Source: Bradyrhizobium algeriense (lineage in GTDB: Bacteria > Pseudomonadota > Alphaproteobacteria > Rhizobiales > Xanthobacteraceae). Taken from it: a DNA stretch of 64,000 nt. Below the pieces are notes generated by a model. The model did not search any database. It was not told the origin of the DNA and worked only from the letters and a program-made list of their open reading frames with translations. The translations under genes and the position numbers were made by a program. Location: NCBI RefSeq assembly GCF_036924595.1, contig NZ_JAZHRV010000001.1, positions 3,534,001 through 3,598,000 of the forward strand, in the 5' to 3' direction. Positions 39,690 through 48,043 of this stretch are shown here, piece by piece; positions within the stretch are counted from its first letter, which is position 1; every line of letters starts with the position of its first letter.

Positions 39690-41081
39690 GTGGCGATTGA
39701 TCTGAAAGCAATCGAGCAACTCGCCACCGATCAATCCTCGCTCAAGGCGGCGGCGGGGCTCGCCAAGCCGGCCAAATGGTCGGGCGTCGGCGTGAGCTAT
39801 GACGGCGCACTGGTCTGGGGCGAATGCGCGGGCTCCGGCGCCAATCCCTATCGCGTGATGGCCGATCTGCGCGATCTCGGCAACAAATGCACCTGCCCGT
39901 CGCGCAAATTCCCATGCAAGCACGTACTCGGCCTGTTGTGGCTGAAGGCGGAGGCGGTCGTGCCGTTCGCCCCGGCCGATACGCCTGCCTGGGTCAGCGA
40001 TTGGCTCGGCCGGCGGCGCGCCGGCGCCGGCACATCCAAAGCGCCGCCCAGCGTTGCACCATCCGCCGCCAAGGATTTGCGCGCCGCGCGGCAGACCGAA
40101 CCGGAGGTGGTCGAGGACCCGAAGGACGCAGCGCGCCGCGAAGCTGCGGCGGCCAAGCGAAGCGAGGATACCGAGCGCGCGATTCTTGATGCGCTCGATG
40201 CGCTCGAACAATGGATCGGCGATCAACTGCGCATGGGGCTTTCCGCGTTTGTCGACGACGTGACCGCGCGTTGCCGGCGGATCGCGGCGCGGCTGGTCGA
40301 CGGCAAGGCAGCCGTACTGGCCGGGCGGATCGACGAGTTGCCGGGCCGGCTCCTCGCGCTTCCGCCGGGCGACCGGCCGCGTGGCGCGGTGGTCGAACTC
40401 GGCAAGCTGGTGCTGCTCGCGCGCGCCTTCCGCACCACGCCGCGCGATGCCGAGATTCGGCGCGCGGTTGCGGCCTCGGAAACCCGCGAGGCGGTGCTTA
40501 CCAATCCGCAGACGCTGCGCGTGAACGCTCGCTGGGAAGTGCTCGCCGAACAGGTGCAGACACGGCGCGACGGATTGGTGTCGCAGACCACATGGCTGCT
40601 CAGTCTCAATAATGATGGCCCCCGCTTTGCGATGCTGCTCGACTTTTTCCCGGCGAGCGTGGGCCGCCGCGGGTCGGTGTTTACCCCGGGCGAACGGTTT
40701 CAAGGCGAGCTCGCGTTCTATCCGTCCCGGCAGCCACTGCGCGCCCTGCTCGTCGCGCGCGAAGCTGTGGAAGACGCGACTAGCCCGGAATGGCCGACAC
40801 CGGAAATGGTGCTTGCCGATACCTTGACGAGTCCCCTGCTCGCCGAGCCATGGACGATCGAAATTCCGGTGTTGCTGCCGGCAGGGCGGATCGCGCTCGA
40901 CGACGCCGGACATCCGTGGTGGCGGTCGGCCGATGGCGCGAGCACGCTGCCGGTCGCGGGCAGCGCCGAAGGTCTGTTGTGCGGCACCGATCTGAAACGC
41001 ACGGCCGCGATCTGGTCCGGCAACCGGCTGACGATCCTGGCCGCGCAAACTTCATGGGGGCGCGTCAGCGGCCATGGCTGA
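39690..41081 (+). CDS. SWIM zinc-finger protein, gene 1 of a five-gene MoxR-VWA locus
   Basis: A 463-residue protein whose N-terminal part carries a SWIM zinc finger: the C-x-C-x(n)-C-x-H pattern CTCPSRKFPCKHVLGL near residue 68, preceded by GECAGSGANPYRV. SWIM fingers bind nucleic acid or protein. The rest is not assigned to a domain I know: a basic region (about 120-200) and Arg-rich helices follow, then a beta-rich end with NLTILAAQTSW-like strands. The start is a GTG at 39690. It overlaps the next gene by eight bases. It begins the operon of five. Confidence 0.85.
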   Translation: MAIDLKAIEQLATDQSSLKAAAGLAKPAKWSGVGVSYDGALVWGECAGSGANPYRVMADLRDLGNKCTCPSRKFPCKHVLGLLWLKAEAVVPFAPADTPAWVSDWLGRRRAGAGTSKAPPSVAPSAAKDLRAARQTEPEVVEDPKDAARREAAAAKRSEDTERAILDALDALEQWIGDQLRMGLSAFVDDVTARCRRIAARLVDGKAAVLAGRIDELPGRLLALPPGDRPRGAVVELGKLVLLARAFRTTPRDAEIRRAVAASETREAVLTNPQTLRVNARWEVLAEQVQTRRDGLVSQTTWLLSLNNDGPRFAMLLDFFPASVGRRGSVFTPGERFQGELAFYPSRQPLRALLVAREAVEDATSPEWPTPEMVLADTLTSPLLAEPWTIEIPVLLPAGRIALDDAGHPWWRSADGASTLPVAGSAEGLLCGTDLKRTAAIWSGNRLTILAAQTSWGRVSGHG

Positions 41082-42486
41082 GGCGATCTACGATGCGATG
41101 GGTTCGGTCCTGACGCGCTGGACCATGGGATCGGCCGCCGCGCCCGCCGCCGCGGTATGGAGTGCGGAGCTTGGCGCTGAACCCGCTGAAGCGGAGCTGC
41201 GCCTGCTGGCGCTATCGGGCCAGTTCCTCGGTGTCGCGGTGACGGCCGAGCCGCCGGAGCTGCGCGTGTTGCCCGATATTCCCGCGCTCGCGCTGCCGAC
41301 CGTGCCCGAGGCGTTGCGCCCGCTCGTGCATCGCATCCTCAACGCATTCAAGGAGACGCAGCGCAAGACTGAGCTGCTCGACTTCCTCGCCGCGCGCGGC
41401 TGGACCACGCATCCCGCAGAATGGATGCCGACGGCGAATGACGAGGACGCGCCCGACGTCTACGCGCCGTGGCGCGACTGGGCCGGGATCGCGGCATCCA
41501 ACTGCGTGGTGCGACGGCAGGCCGGGGACCGGCTCACCGCGGACAATTGGGAGGACTTTTGGCCGGCGGCGCGCAAGGTTGCGCTGACCGAACTCAGGCG
41601 TCGCGATCCCGAAGTGGCCCGCGCCGTGTTGGAGGCCAAACTCGCCAGCGAGAATGCGGACGTGCGACTGCCCCTGCTTTCATTGCTGGCAACGGGACTA
41701 TCGGAAGCCGATATTCCCTTCCTCGAGGGCATCGCGGCGAACGATCGCGCGCCAAAGGTCAAGGCGCTGGCGGCATCGCTGCTGGCCCGGCTCAGCCGCG
41801 GCCCGACGGTCGGCGAGGATATCGCCGAACTCGCCGGCTTCTTCTCGGTGAAGATGAAGGGCCTGCTGCGCCGCTCGCGCGTGATCCAGTTCGAGAACGT
41901 CAAGACGCCAGCACAAATGCACCGCAGGGCGGCGCTGCTCGAAAGTGCCGATATCGCTTCGCTCGCGCGGGCGCTCATGCTGACCCCACAGGAGCTGGTC
42001 GACGCCTGGAATTGGGACGTGGATCGACAGGCCGACGCTGCGCTGGTTGGTCTTGTCGCGCGCACCGGAACGGACTCGCTGGTCGCCCAGACCGCCGAAG
42101 CCGCGAGCCAATGCAATGCGAGCGCCTTCCTTGCCACGCTGACACCTCGTCTCGTGCCCGGGCAGCGATCTGAACTCGCTGAGAAGGTTTTGCGCACGCG
42201 CGGCTTCAGCTTTGACGTGGCGAAGACCATTGCGGGCGGCACGGCGCGGCTGGAGAATCCAATGACCGCACCGGCAGGCACCGCGCTGCTTGCGGCGCTC
42301 CGGCGCGACGATGCAAAACCTTCCGATGAGCTCACAGAGCTCTTTGCGCTCGGCCTGATCGCCTCGCGCGCGGCCGCGCGTCAGGCGCTGGAACGGTTGA
42401 ACGGCGCAGGGCTGCTGCAGGGCGACCCACGCCTCGACATGCTGCGGCTCAACGCCGCGTTGGACGACAATGGAGCAGAACCATGA
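41074..42486 (+). CDS. DUF5691 family protein, gene 2 of the locus
   Basis: A 470-residue protein matching DUF5691, a family known to me only by name and by its neighbours. It is rich in Ala/Leu helices with repeats such as LPLLSLLATGLSEADIPFLE and VKALAASLLARLSRG, suggesting an alpha-helical (HEAT-like) scaffold. No catalytic motif is evident. The ATG overlaps the SWIM gene stop; the stop overlaps the ATPase gene by four bases (ATGA). It is probably a structural subunit or adaptor of the complex. Confidence 0.8.
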   Translation: MAEAIYDAMGSVLTRWTMGSAAAPAAAVWSAELGAEPAEAELRLLALSGQFLGVAVTAEPPELRVLPDIPALALPTVPEALRPLVHRILNAFKETQRKTELLDFLAARGWTTHPAEWMPTANDEDAPDVYAPWRDWAGIAASNCVVRRQAGDRLTADNWEDFWPAARKVALTELRRRDPEVARAVLEAKLASENADVRLPLLSLLATGLSEADIPFLEGIAANDRAPKVKALAASLLARLSRGPTVGEDIAELAGFFSVKMKGLLRRSRVIQFENVKTPAQMHRRAALLESADIASLARALMLTPQELVDAWNWDVDRQADAALVGLVARTGTDSLVAQTAEAASQCNASAFLATLTPRLVPGQRSELAEKVLRTRGFSFDVAKTIAGGTARLENPMTAPAGTALLAALRRDDAKPSDELTELFALGLIASRAAARQALERLNGAGLLQGDPRLDMLRLNAALDDNGAEP

Positions 42487-43562
42487 GCGAGAAACTACGG
42501 TTGCCCGCCGAGGAGAGCTATGCGGCCGAGCTGAAGGCGCTCGCCGCCGGCGACAGCGGGTCTCGCCCGCCGGGCTGGGCGCTCTCGCCACGGGTTGTCG
42601 TGACCTATCTGATGGGCGGCAAAACCAGCGACGGCACGATCATCACGCCGAAATATGTCGGCGACAAGCGGCTGATCGAGACCGCCGTCGCGACGCTTGC
42701 CACCGATCGCGCGCTCTTGTTGCTTGGCGTGCCCGGCACGGCCAAGTCGTGGGTATCGGAACATCTCGCCGCCGGCATCACCGGCGATTCGACGCTCGTC
42801 ATCCAGTGCACGGCGGGCACCGACGAGAACCAGATCCGCTATGGCTGGAACTATGCGCAATTGCTCGCACACGGGCCGAGACGTGAGGCGCTGGTCCCTA
42901 CCCCACTGATGCGCGCGATGGAGGGTGGCAAGCTCTGCCGTTTCGAGGAGCTGACGCGCATGGGCAGCGACGTGCAGGACACGCTGATCACCGTGCTCTC
43001 CGAAAAAATGATGCCGGTCCCGGAGCTAAACACGGCCGTTTATGCGCAGCGCGGGTTCAACATCATTGCCACCGCCAACAACCGCGACAAGGGCGTCAAC
43101 GAATTGTCCTCGGCGTTGAAGCGCCGATTCAACGTCGTCGTGCTGCCGCTGCCCGACAATGCCGCGCAGGAGGTCGAGATCATCATCAAGCGCGTCGGCG
43201 AGATGGCGCAGAGCCTCGATTTGCCGGCGCCGAAGAACGTCGCGGACGAGGTGGCGCGGGTGGTGTCGATCTTCCGCGAGCTGCGCTCCGGCGCGACTGA
43301 GGACGGCAAGATCGCGCTCAAATCGCCTTCGGGTGGGCTTTCGACTGCGGAAGCAATCGCAGTGATGATCGGCGGCATCAGCCAGGCGACCTTCTTCAAC
43401 GACGGCAAGCTGACGCCGGAGACGCTCGCCGCCAACATGCTCGGCGCCGTGGTGAAGGACCCGGTGCAGGATACGGCCGTGCTCGGCGAATATCTCGAAA
43501 CCGTGCTGAAGAAGCGGCGTGGGTTCGAGGGCTATTACGCATCGCTGACCGACCTGATCTGA
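42483..43562 (+). CDS. MoxR-type AAA+ ATPase, gene 3 of the locus
   Basis: A 359-residue AAA+ ATPase of the MoxR/RavA type. The Walker A loop is LLLLGVPGTAKSWVSEHL; the Walker B strand is LCRFEELTRM (an unusual EE for DE); sensor 1 is IIATANNRDKG and the Arg finger region is SSALKRRFNVVVL. MoxR ATPases act as chaperones and remodel VWA partners, one of which lies two genes downstream. It follows DUF5691 with an ATGA overlap and precedes DUF5682 by four bases. Confidence 0.92.
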   Translation: MSEKLRLPAEESYAAELKALAAGDSGSRPPGWALSPRVVVTYLMGGKTSDGTIITPKYVGDKRLIETAVATLATDRALLLLGVPGTAKSWVSEHLAAGITGDSTLVIQCTAGTDENQIRYGWNYAQLLAHGPRREALVPTPLMRAMEGGKLCRFEELTRMGSDVQDTLITVLSEKMMPVPELNTAVYAQRGFNIIATANNRDKGVNELSSALKRRFNVVVLPLPDNAAQEVEIIIKRVGEMAQSLDLPAPKNVADEVARVVSIFRELRSGATEDGKIALKSPSGGLSTAEAIAVMIGGISQATFFNDGKLTPETLAANMLGAVVKDPVQDTAVLGEYLETVLKKRRGFEGYYASLTDLI

Positions 43563-43566
43563 GACC

Positions 43567-45795
43567 ATGGCGGGCCAGGTCTCCCTGTTCGGCATTCGCC
43601 ACCACGGGCCGGGATCGGCGCGGCGGCTGGTGCAGGCGCTTGACGACCTCAAGCCATCAGCCGTGCTGATCGAGGGGCCCTCGGAAGCATCGGAGTTGCT
43701 GCCGATGCTCGCTGATCCCGAGATGGCGACGCCGGTGGCGTTGCTGATCTATGCCGAGGACAATCCCGCCAACGCCAGCTTCTTCCCCTTTGCCGAATAC
43801 TCGCCGGAATATCAGGCGGCGCGCTGGGCGATACGCCACGGCACAGCATTGCGCTTCATCGACCTGCCGGCATCGGACCGCTTGGGCACAGCCGGCGGCG
43901 GCATCGAGGACGAGATGGCGGCGAGCGCCGATGATGATCCGATCAGCCGCGACCCGATCGGCGTGCTGGCAACGGCGGCGGGCTACGACGACGGCGAATC
44001 CTGGTGGTCCGACGTGATTGAGGAAAATCCCGCCTCGGGCCCGGTGTTCGCCGCGGTCGCCGATGCGATGACGGCGCTGCGCGCGGAATCGAAACCGCTC
44101 TTGCCCCGCGAAGCCGCGCGTGAGGCGCATATGCGGATCGAGATCGCGAAGGCCGCAAAGGAATGCGACGGCGCGATCGCGGTGGTGTGCGGCGCCTGGC
44201 ATGTGCCGGCGCTTGCGGAGCGCCGCAGCCTTGCGGCCGATCGCGAATTGCTCAAGGGGCGGCCGAAGGCGAAGATCAAGGCGACCTGGGCGCCGTGGAC
44301 CGCCCCGCGGCTGGCGCGCGCAAGCGGCTATGGCGCGGGCGTGGTCGCGCCCGGCTGGTGCGCGCATCTGTGGGCAACGCGCGACGGCGCCGATCGCGGC
44401 GCGGTGTGGCTTGCCAGGGTCGCGTATGTGCTGCGCGACCGCGGGCATTTCGTCTCGACCGCCTCGGTGATCGAGGCGCAGCGGCTGGGCACCGCGCTGG
44501 CCGCGCTTCGCGACCGCCCCGCGCCCGGCTTCGAGGAATTGCGCGAAGCCGCGATCGCCTGCCTGTGCGGCGGCGAGCGCGCGCTCTGGAACGATGTCGC
44601 AGCCGAGCTCTTGATCGGCTCGGGCGTAGGATCGATCCCCGCCGCGACGCCCCTCGCGCCGCTGCTCGAGGACCTGCAGCGCCAGCAGAAGGCTACACGT
44701 CTCAAGCCCGAGGCGCTGGAGCGGGCGCTGACGCTCGACCTGCGCAGCGAAAGCGGATTGACGCGCTCGACGCTGTTGCACCGGCTGAACGCGCTCGACG
44801 TGCCCTGGGGACGACTGACCGATGCCGGCCGCAGCCGAGGCACCTTTCGCGAAAATTGGCAGCTACGCTGGGAGCCTGAGTTCGCGGTGCAGCTTGTCGA
44901 GAAGCTGATCTACGGCTCGACCATTGCGGAAGCCGCCGGCGGCCGCCTGATGGAAGCGATGCGCAGCGCTACAGAACTCGGCACGCTGGCAACGCAGGTG
45001 CGCAACGCGATGATCGCCGATCTGCCGCGCGCGACCGAGTTCGGCATCGCCGCGCTGGAGGAGAAGGCGGCGCTCACCAGCGACTGCGAAGCCCTGCTCG
45101 CCGCGCTGCCGCCGATGGCCGACATCCTGCGCTATGGCGAGGCGCGCGCCGGCACCGTCGAGCATCTGGCGACGCTGATGCCGCGCATCGTCGTGCAGGC
45201 CGCGCTCGCCCTGCCCTACGCCGCGCGCAATCTGGATGCGGCTGCGGCAGGCAAGCTGCGCGGCGCGATCCTCGCCGCCGACAGCGCAATACAACTTGCC
45301 CAGCTCGAGGCGGACGCGGTGGCCGGCTGGCGCGACGCGCTGCAGGCGCTGCTGCGCGACGGTCAGGCGACGCGGCTTGTCGCCGGCACCGCCGCGCGGC
45401 TGCTCTATGAGGTCGAACTGCTCACCGCCGGGCAAGCCTCCGACCTGCTGGCACGGATGCTGTCGCCGGGCACGCCGGTCGCTGAAGCGGCCGGCTTCTT
45501 CGAGGGCTTCTTCGAAGGCGCCGGCCAGCGGCTGATCCACGACGCAGCGCTGCGCGGCGCGGTCGACGCCTGGCTCATGGCGCTCGACGAAGAGGCATTC
45601 ACCGCCAACCTGCCGCTGTTCCGCCGGGTCTTCTCGGCGCTCGATCCGGCCGAGCGGCGGCGGCTGATGGACGCGCTGTTCGAACGCCGCGGCGGCGGCG
45701 CCAAGGGCTATCGCCTGATCGCGGGCGCGGCGGATATCTGGCCAAAGCATCAGGCACGGGTGATCGAACTTTTGAAATCCGGAGCGGCGCGATGA
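43567..45795 (+). CDS. DUF5682 family protein, gene 4 of the locus (TraB/TIKI-like motifs)
   Basis: A 742-residue protein of DUF5682. The N-terminal part has GIRHHGPGSARRL, then VLIEGPSEASELL (residues about 30-45) and later VVCGAWHVPALAERR near 213. Two G-x-x-H elements flanking an IEGP Glu match the motif order of the TraB/TIKI/EreA-type superfamily, which includes putative metal-dependent hydrolases; I infer such a fold. The second half is helical with no recognised catalytic motif. It overlaps the VWA gene by four bases (ATGA). No membrane segment or signal peptide is seen, so a cytoplasmic location is expected. Confidence 0.8.
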   Translation: MAGQVSLFGIRHHGPGSARRLVQALDDLKPSAVLIEGPSEASELLPMLADPEMATPVALLIYAEDNPANASFFPFAEYSPEYQAARWAIRHGTALRFIDLPASDRLGTAGGGIEDEMAASADDDPISRDPIGVLATAAGYDDGESWWSDVIEENPASGPVFAAVADAMTALRAESKPLLPREAAREAHMRIEIAKAAKECDGAIAVVCGAWHVPALAERRSLAADRELLKGRPKAKIKATWAPWTAPRLARASGYGAGVVAPGWCAHLWATRDGADRGAVWLARVAYVLRDRGHFVSTASVIEAQRLGTALAALRDRPAPGFEELREAAIACLCGGERALWNDVAAELLIGSGVGSIPAATPLAPLLEDLQRQQKATRLKPEALERALTLDLRSESGLTRSTLLHRLNALDVPWGRLTDAGRSRGTFRENWQLRWEPEFAVQLVEKLIYGSTIAEAAGGRLMEAMRSATELGTLATQVRNAMIADLPRATEFGIAALEEKAALTSDCEALLAALPPMADILRYGEARAGTVEHLATLMPRIVVQAALALPYAARNLDAAAAGKLRGAILAADSAIQLAQLEADAVAGWRDALQALLRDGQATRLVAGTAARLLYEVELLTAGQASDLLARMLSPGTPVAEAAGFFEGFFEGAGQRLIHDAALRGAVDAWLMALDEEAFTANLPLFRRVFSALDPAERRRLMDALFERRGGGAKGYRLIAGAADIWPKHQARVIELLKSGAAR

Positions 45796-46970
45796 GCGAG
45801 ACCGACGAACGCAATCGCCGCTGGACGCTCGCGCTCGGTATCGACCCTGATGCCGAGAGCGGCTTTGCCCTGTCCGATAGTGACCGCCGCATGTCCGACG
45901 CACTGACGGCGCTTTATGGCGACGGCGATGACGCGCCCAAGAAAGGCCGCGGCGGCCTCGGCGGATCGGCGCCGCGCGTCGCGAAATGGCTGGGCGACAT
46001 CCGCGAATTTTTTCCCGCGCCCGTAGTGCAGGTGATCCAGAAGGACGCGTTCGAGCGCAAGGGCCTGCGCCAGATGCTGATCGAACCGGAATTCCTCGCC
46101 ACGGTCGAGGCCGACGTCAACCTGATCGCCGACCTGGTCTCGTTGCGCGGCGTGATGCCGGACAAGACCAAGGAAACCGCGCGGATCGTGATCGCCAAGG
46201 TGGTCAAGGAGCTGATGGAGCGGCTGGAGCGGCGCACGGCGGATGCGATCCGCGGCGCGCTGAACCGGTCGCAACGCACCAACCGCCCGCGCTTTTCCGA
46301 TATCGACTGGCCGCGCACCATCAAGGCCAATCTCCGCCACTATCAGGCCGAGCATCGCACTGTAGTCCCCGAGCGGCTGATCGGCTTCCTGCGCCAGCAG
46401 CGGCGCATCGTCGATCTCGAAGAGGTGGTGCTGTGCGTCGACCAGTCGGGATCGATGGCGACGTCGGTCGTCTATGCCTCGATCTTTGCGGCCGTGATGG
46501 CGTCGCTGCCTGTTGTCGCGACCAAGCTGGTGTGCTTCGACACCGCAATTGTCGACCTGACCGAGGAACTGGCCGATCCCGTCGAGGTGCTGTTCGGCGT
46601 CCAGCTCGGCGGCGGCACCGACATCAACCGCGCGGTCGCCTATTGCGAGGAGCGGATCGAGCGGCCGACCAAAGCGCATCTGATCCTGATCACCGACCTC
46701 TATGAAGGCGGCAACGCCGACGCATTGGTCGACCGGCTGGCGCGGTTGTCGGTGCGCGGCGTCAACGTGATCGTGCTGCTGGCGCTGACCGATACCGGGC
46801 GCCCCTCCTATGATCCTGCTCTGTCGGCCAAGGTCGCAGCCCTCGGCATCCCCGTGTTCGCCTGCACGCCCGATCAGTTTCCGGACCTGATGGCGACCGC
46901 GCTGAAGCGCGAGGACGTCGCCGGGTGGGCCGCCGACCAGGACATCAAGCTGATCCGGCCTGAGGCGTAG
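45792..46970 (+). CDS. VWA-domain protein, gene 5 of the locus
   Basis: A 392-residue protein with a C-terminal von Willebrand factor A domain. The MIDAS metal site is complete: VLCVDQSGSMATSVVYAS (D-x-S-x-S), the Thr of GVQLGGGTDINRA and the Asp of LITDLYEGGN. The N-terminal half (residues 1-190) is charged and helical. VWA proteins are typical partners of MoxR ATPases, as in RavA-ViaA. The overlap with DUF5682 and the operon suggest a complex of all five proteins. Confidence 0.9.
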   Translation: MSETDERNRRWTLALGIDPDAESGFALSDSDRRMSDALTALYGDGDDAPKKGRGGLGGSAPRVAKWLGDIREFFPAPVVQVIQKDAFERKGLRQMLIEPEFLATVEADVNLIADLVSLRGVMPDKTKETARIVIAKVVKELMERLERRTADAIRGALNRSQRTNRPRFSDIDWPRTIKANLRHYQAEHRTVVPERLIGFLRQQRRIVDLEEVVLCVDQSGSMATSVVYASIFAAVMASLPVVATKLVCFDTAIVDLTEELADPVEVLFGVQLGGGTDINRAVAYCEERIERPTKAHLILITDLYEGGNADALVDRLARLSVRGVNVIVLLALTDTGRPSYDPALSAKVAALGIPVFACTPDQFPDLMATALKREDVAGWAADQDIKLIRPEA

Positions 46971-47013
46971 CAGACCGGCTCTGGCCTCCTCCCGCACCTT
47001 GACTTCGCCTCAC

Positions 47014-47046
47014 TTGAGGCATATCTTTGCCTCAACTGATGTGAGG
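47014..47046 (+). promoter_or_regulatory. Inverted-repeat operator upstream of the Xre/RES pair
   Basis: TTGAGGCA and TGCCTCAA are perfect eight-base arms six bases apart. An outer pair CCTCAC (47008-47013) and GTGAGG (47041-47046) encloses them, so two nested inverted repeats share a centre region. The antitoxin start codon is six bases after the last arm, so this is the likely autoregulatory operator. Confidence 0.7.
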
Positions 47047-47051
47047 GTTTC

Positions 47052-47486
47052 ATGGGCTACCAGGCCGCAACCGCCGCCGAACTGCTCGGCGTCAAACCGA
47101 AGAACACCGAGACGACGCTGACGCTGGCCTACTCCGTCGAGAAGGGCCTGCCGGTCTCGGCACTGGACAAGTTCGCTGACCGTGTCAGCCCGAACGATGT
47201 CCGCCGCTTCACCTACCGGATCGTGCCCAAGCCGACGCTGGAACGCCGGCGCAAACACAAGCAGCTCTTGACCATCGAGGAAAGCGACCGCCTCGCGCGC
47301 GTCGCCAAGGTGTTCGCCTTCGGGATCGACGTGTTCCGTGACGAAGCCAAGGTCCGCGACTTTCTCGAGCGTCCGCACCCGATGCTGGACAACAACGCTC
47401 CGCTCGAAGTGGCGCTTGCGACCGGCCCTGGCGCCGATGCGGTGATCAACCTGATGGGCCGGGCGGCGTATAGCGGCGGCGTCTAG
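47052..47486 (+). CDS. Antitoxin of a Xre/RES type II toxin-antitoxin pair
   Basis: A 144-residue antitoxin of the Xre-MbcA-ParS family. The N-terminal region is a helix-turn-helix-like part and the C-terminal part is the toxin-binding (DUF2384) domain: VAKVFAFGIDVFRDEAKVRDFL and the end PMLDNNAPLEVALATGPGADAVINLMGRAAYSGGV with the conserved N/G pattern. It likely binds the inverted repeat just upstream. The stop codon is two bases before the toxin start. Confidence 0.9.
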   Translation: MGYQAATAAELLGVKPKNTETTLTLAYSVEKGLPVSALDKFADRVSPNDVRRFTYRIVPKPTLERRRKHKQLLTIEESDRLARVAKVFAFGIDVFRDEAKVRDFLERPHPMLDNNAPLEVALATGPGADAVINLMGRAAYSGGV

Positions 47487-47488
47487 GC

Positions 47489-47977
47489 GTGCAGAAGACC
47501 GATCGCGTTCTGAAATGCTATCGCATCGGGGACCCGAACGGCGCCTTCCCGATCTATGATGCCGAAGGCGCCCGCCTGTATCCCGGACGCTGGAATACGC
47601 ATGCGAGCCCGGCCATCTACGCTTCGGAGCACTATTCCACCGCGCTCCTGGAAAAGCTGGTGCACACCAATCTGGTGATGCCCGCCAACCAGCACTTCAT
47701 CGAGATCACGATTCCAAACGGCGTCTCGTATGAAATTTTCCAGACCGCGGCGCATCCCGGCTGGGATTCGCGCAACGAGACGATCTGCAAGACCTTCGGC
47801 CAGGGATGGTACGAGGAGAAGCGTTCGGCGCTCCTGCTCGTCCCCTCCATTCCGGCGCGGCTGGAGCGCAACTTTCTGATCAACCCGGCTCACCCCGACG
47901 CCAGGGGCATCACGCACACTTTGCCCGAGCCGGTGTGGTGGGATCAACGGCTTTACGGGGCGGTAACCGGCTCATAG
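47489..47977 (+). CDS. RES-domain toxin
   Basis: A 162-residue RES toxin, a family that depletes NAD+ when its antitoxin is missing. The three conserved residues can be traced: Arg in CYRIGDP/GRWNTHAS, Glu in STALLEKLVHTNL and Ser in LLLVPSIPARLERN. The gene starts with GTG immediately after the antitoxin stop codon (spacing two bases), as in other RES-Xre pairs. Confidence 0.93.
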   Translation: MQKTDRVLKCYRIGDPNGAFPIYDAEGARLYPGRWNTHASPAIYASEHYSTALLEKLVHTNLVMPANQHFIEITIPNGVSYEIFQTAAHPGWDSRNETICKTFGQGWYEEKRSALLLVPSIPARLERNFLINPAHPDARGITHTLPEPVWWDQRLYGAVTGS

Positions 47978-48043
47978 GGCGAAACGTATCGCGGCGGTCA
48001 CATCCGATTTGGCGGAATACGCTACGCTATTCCACCCTGCGAG

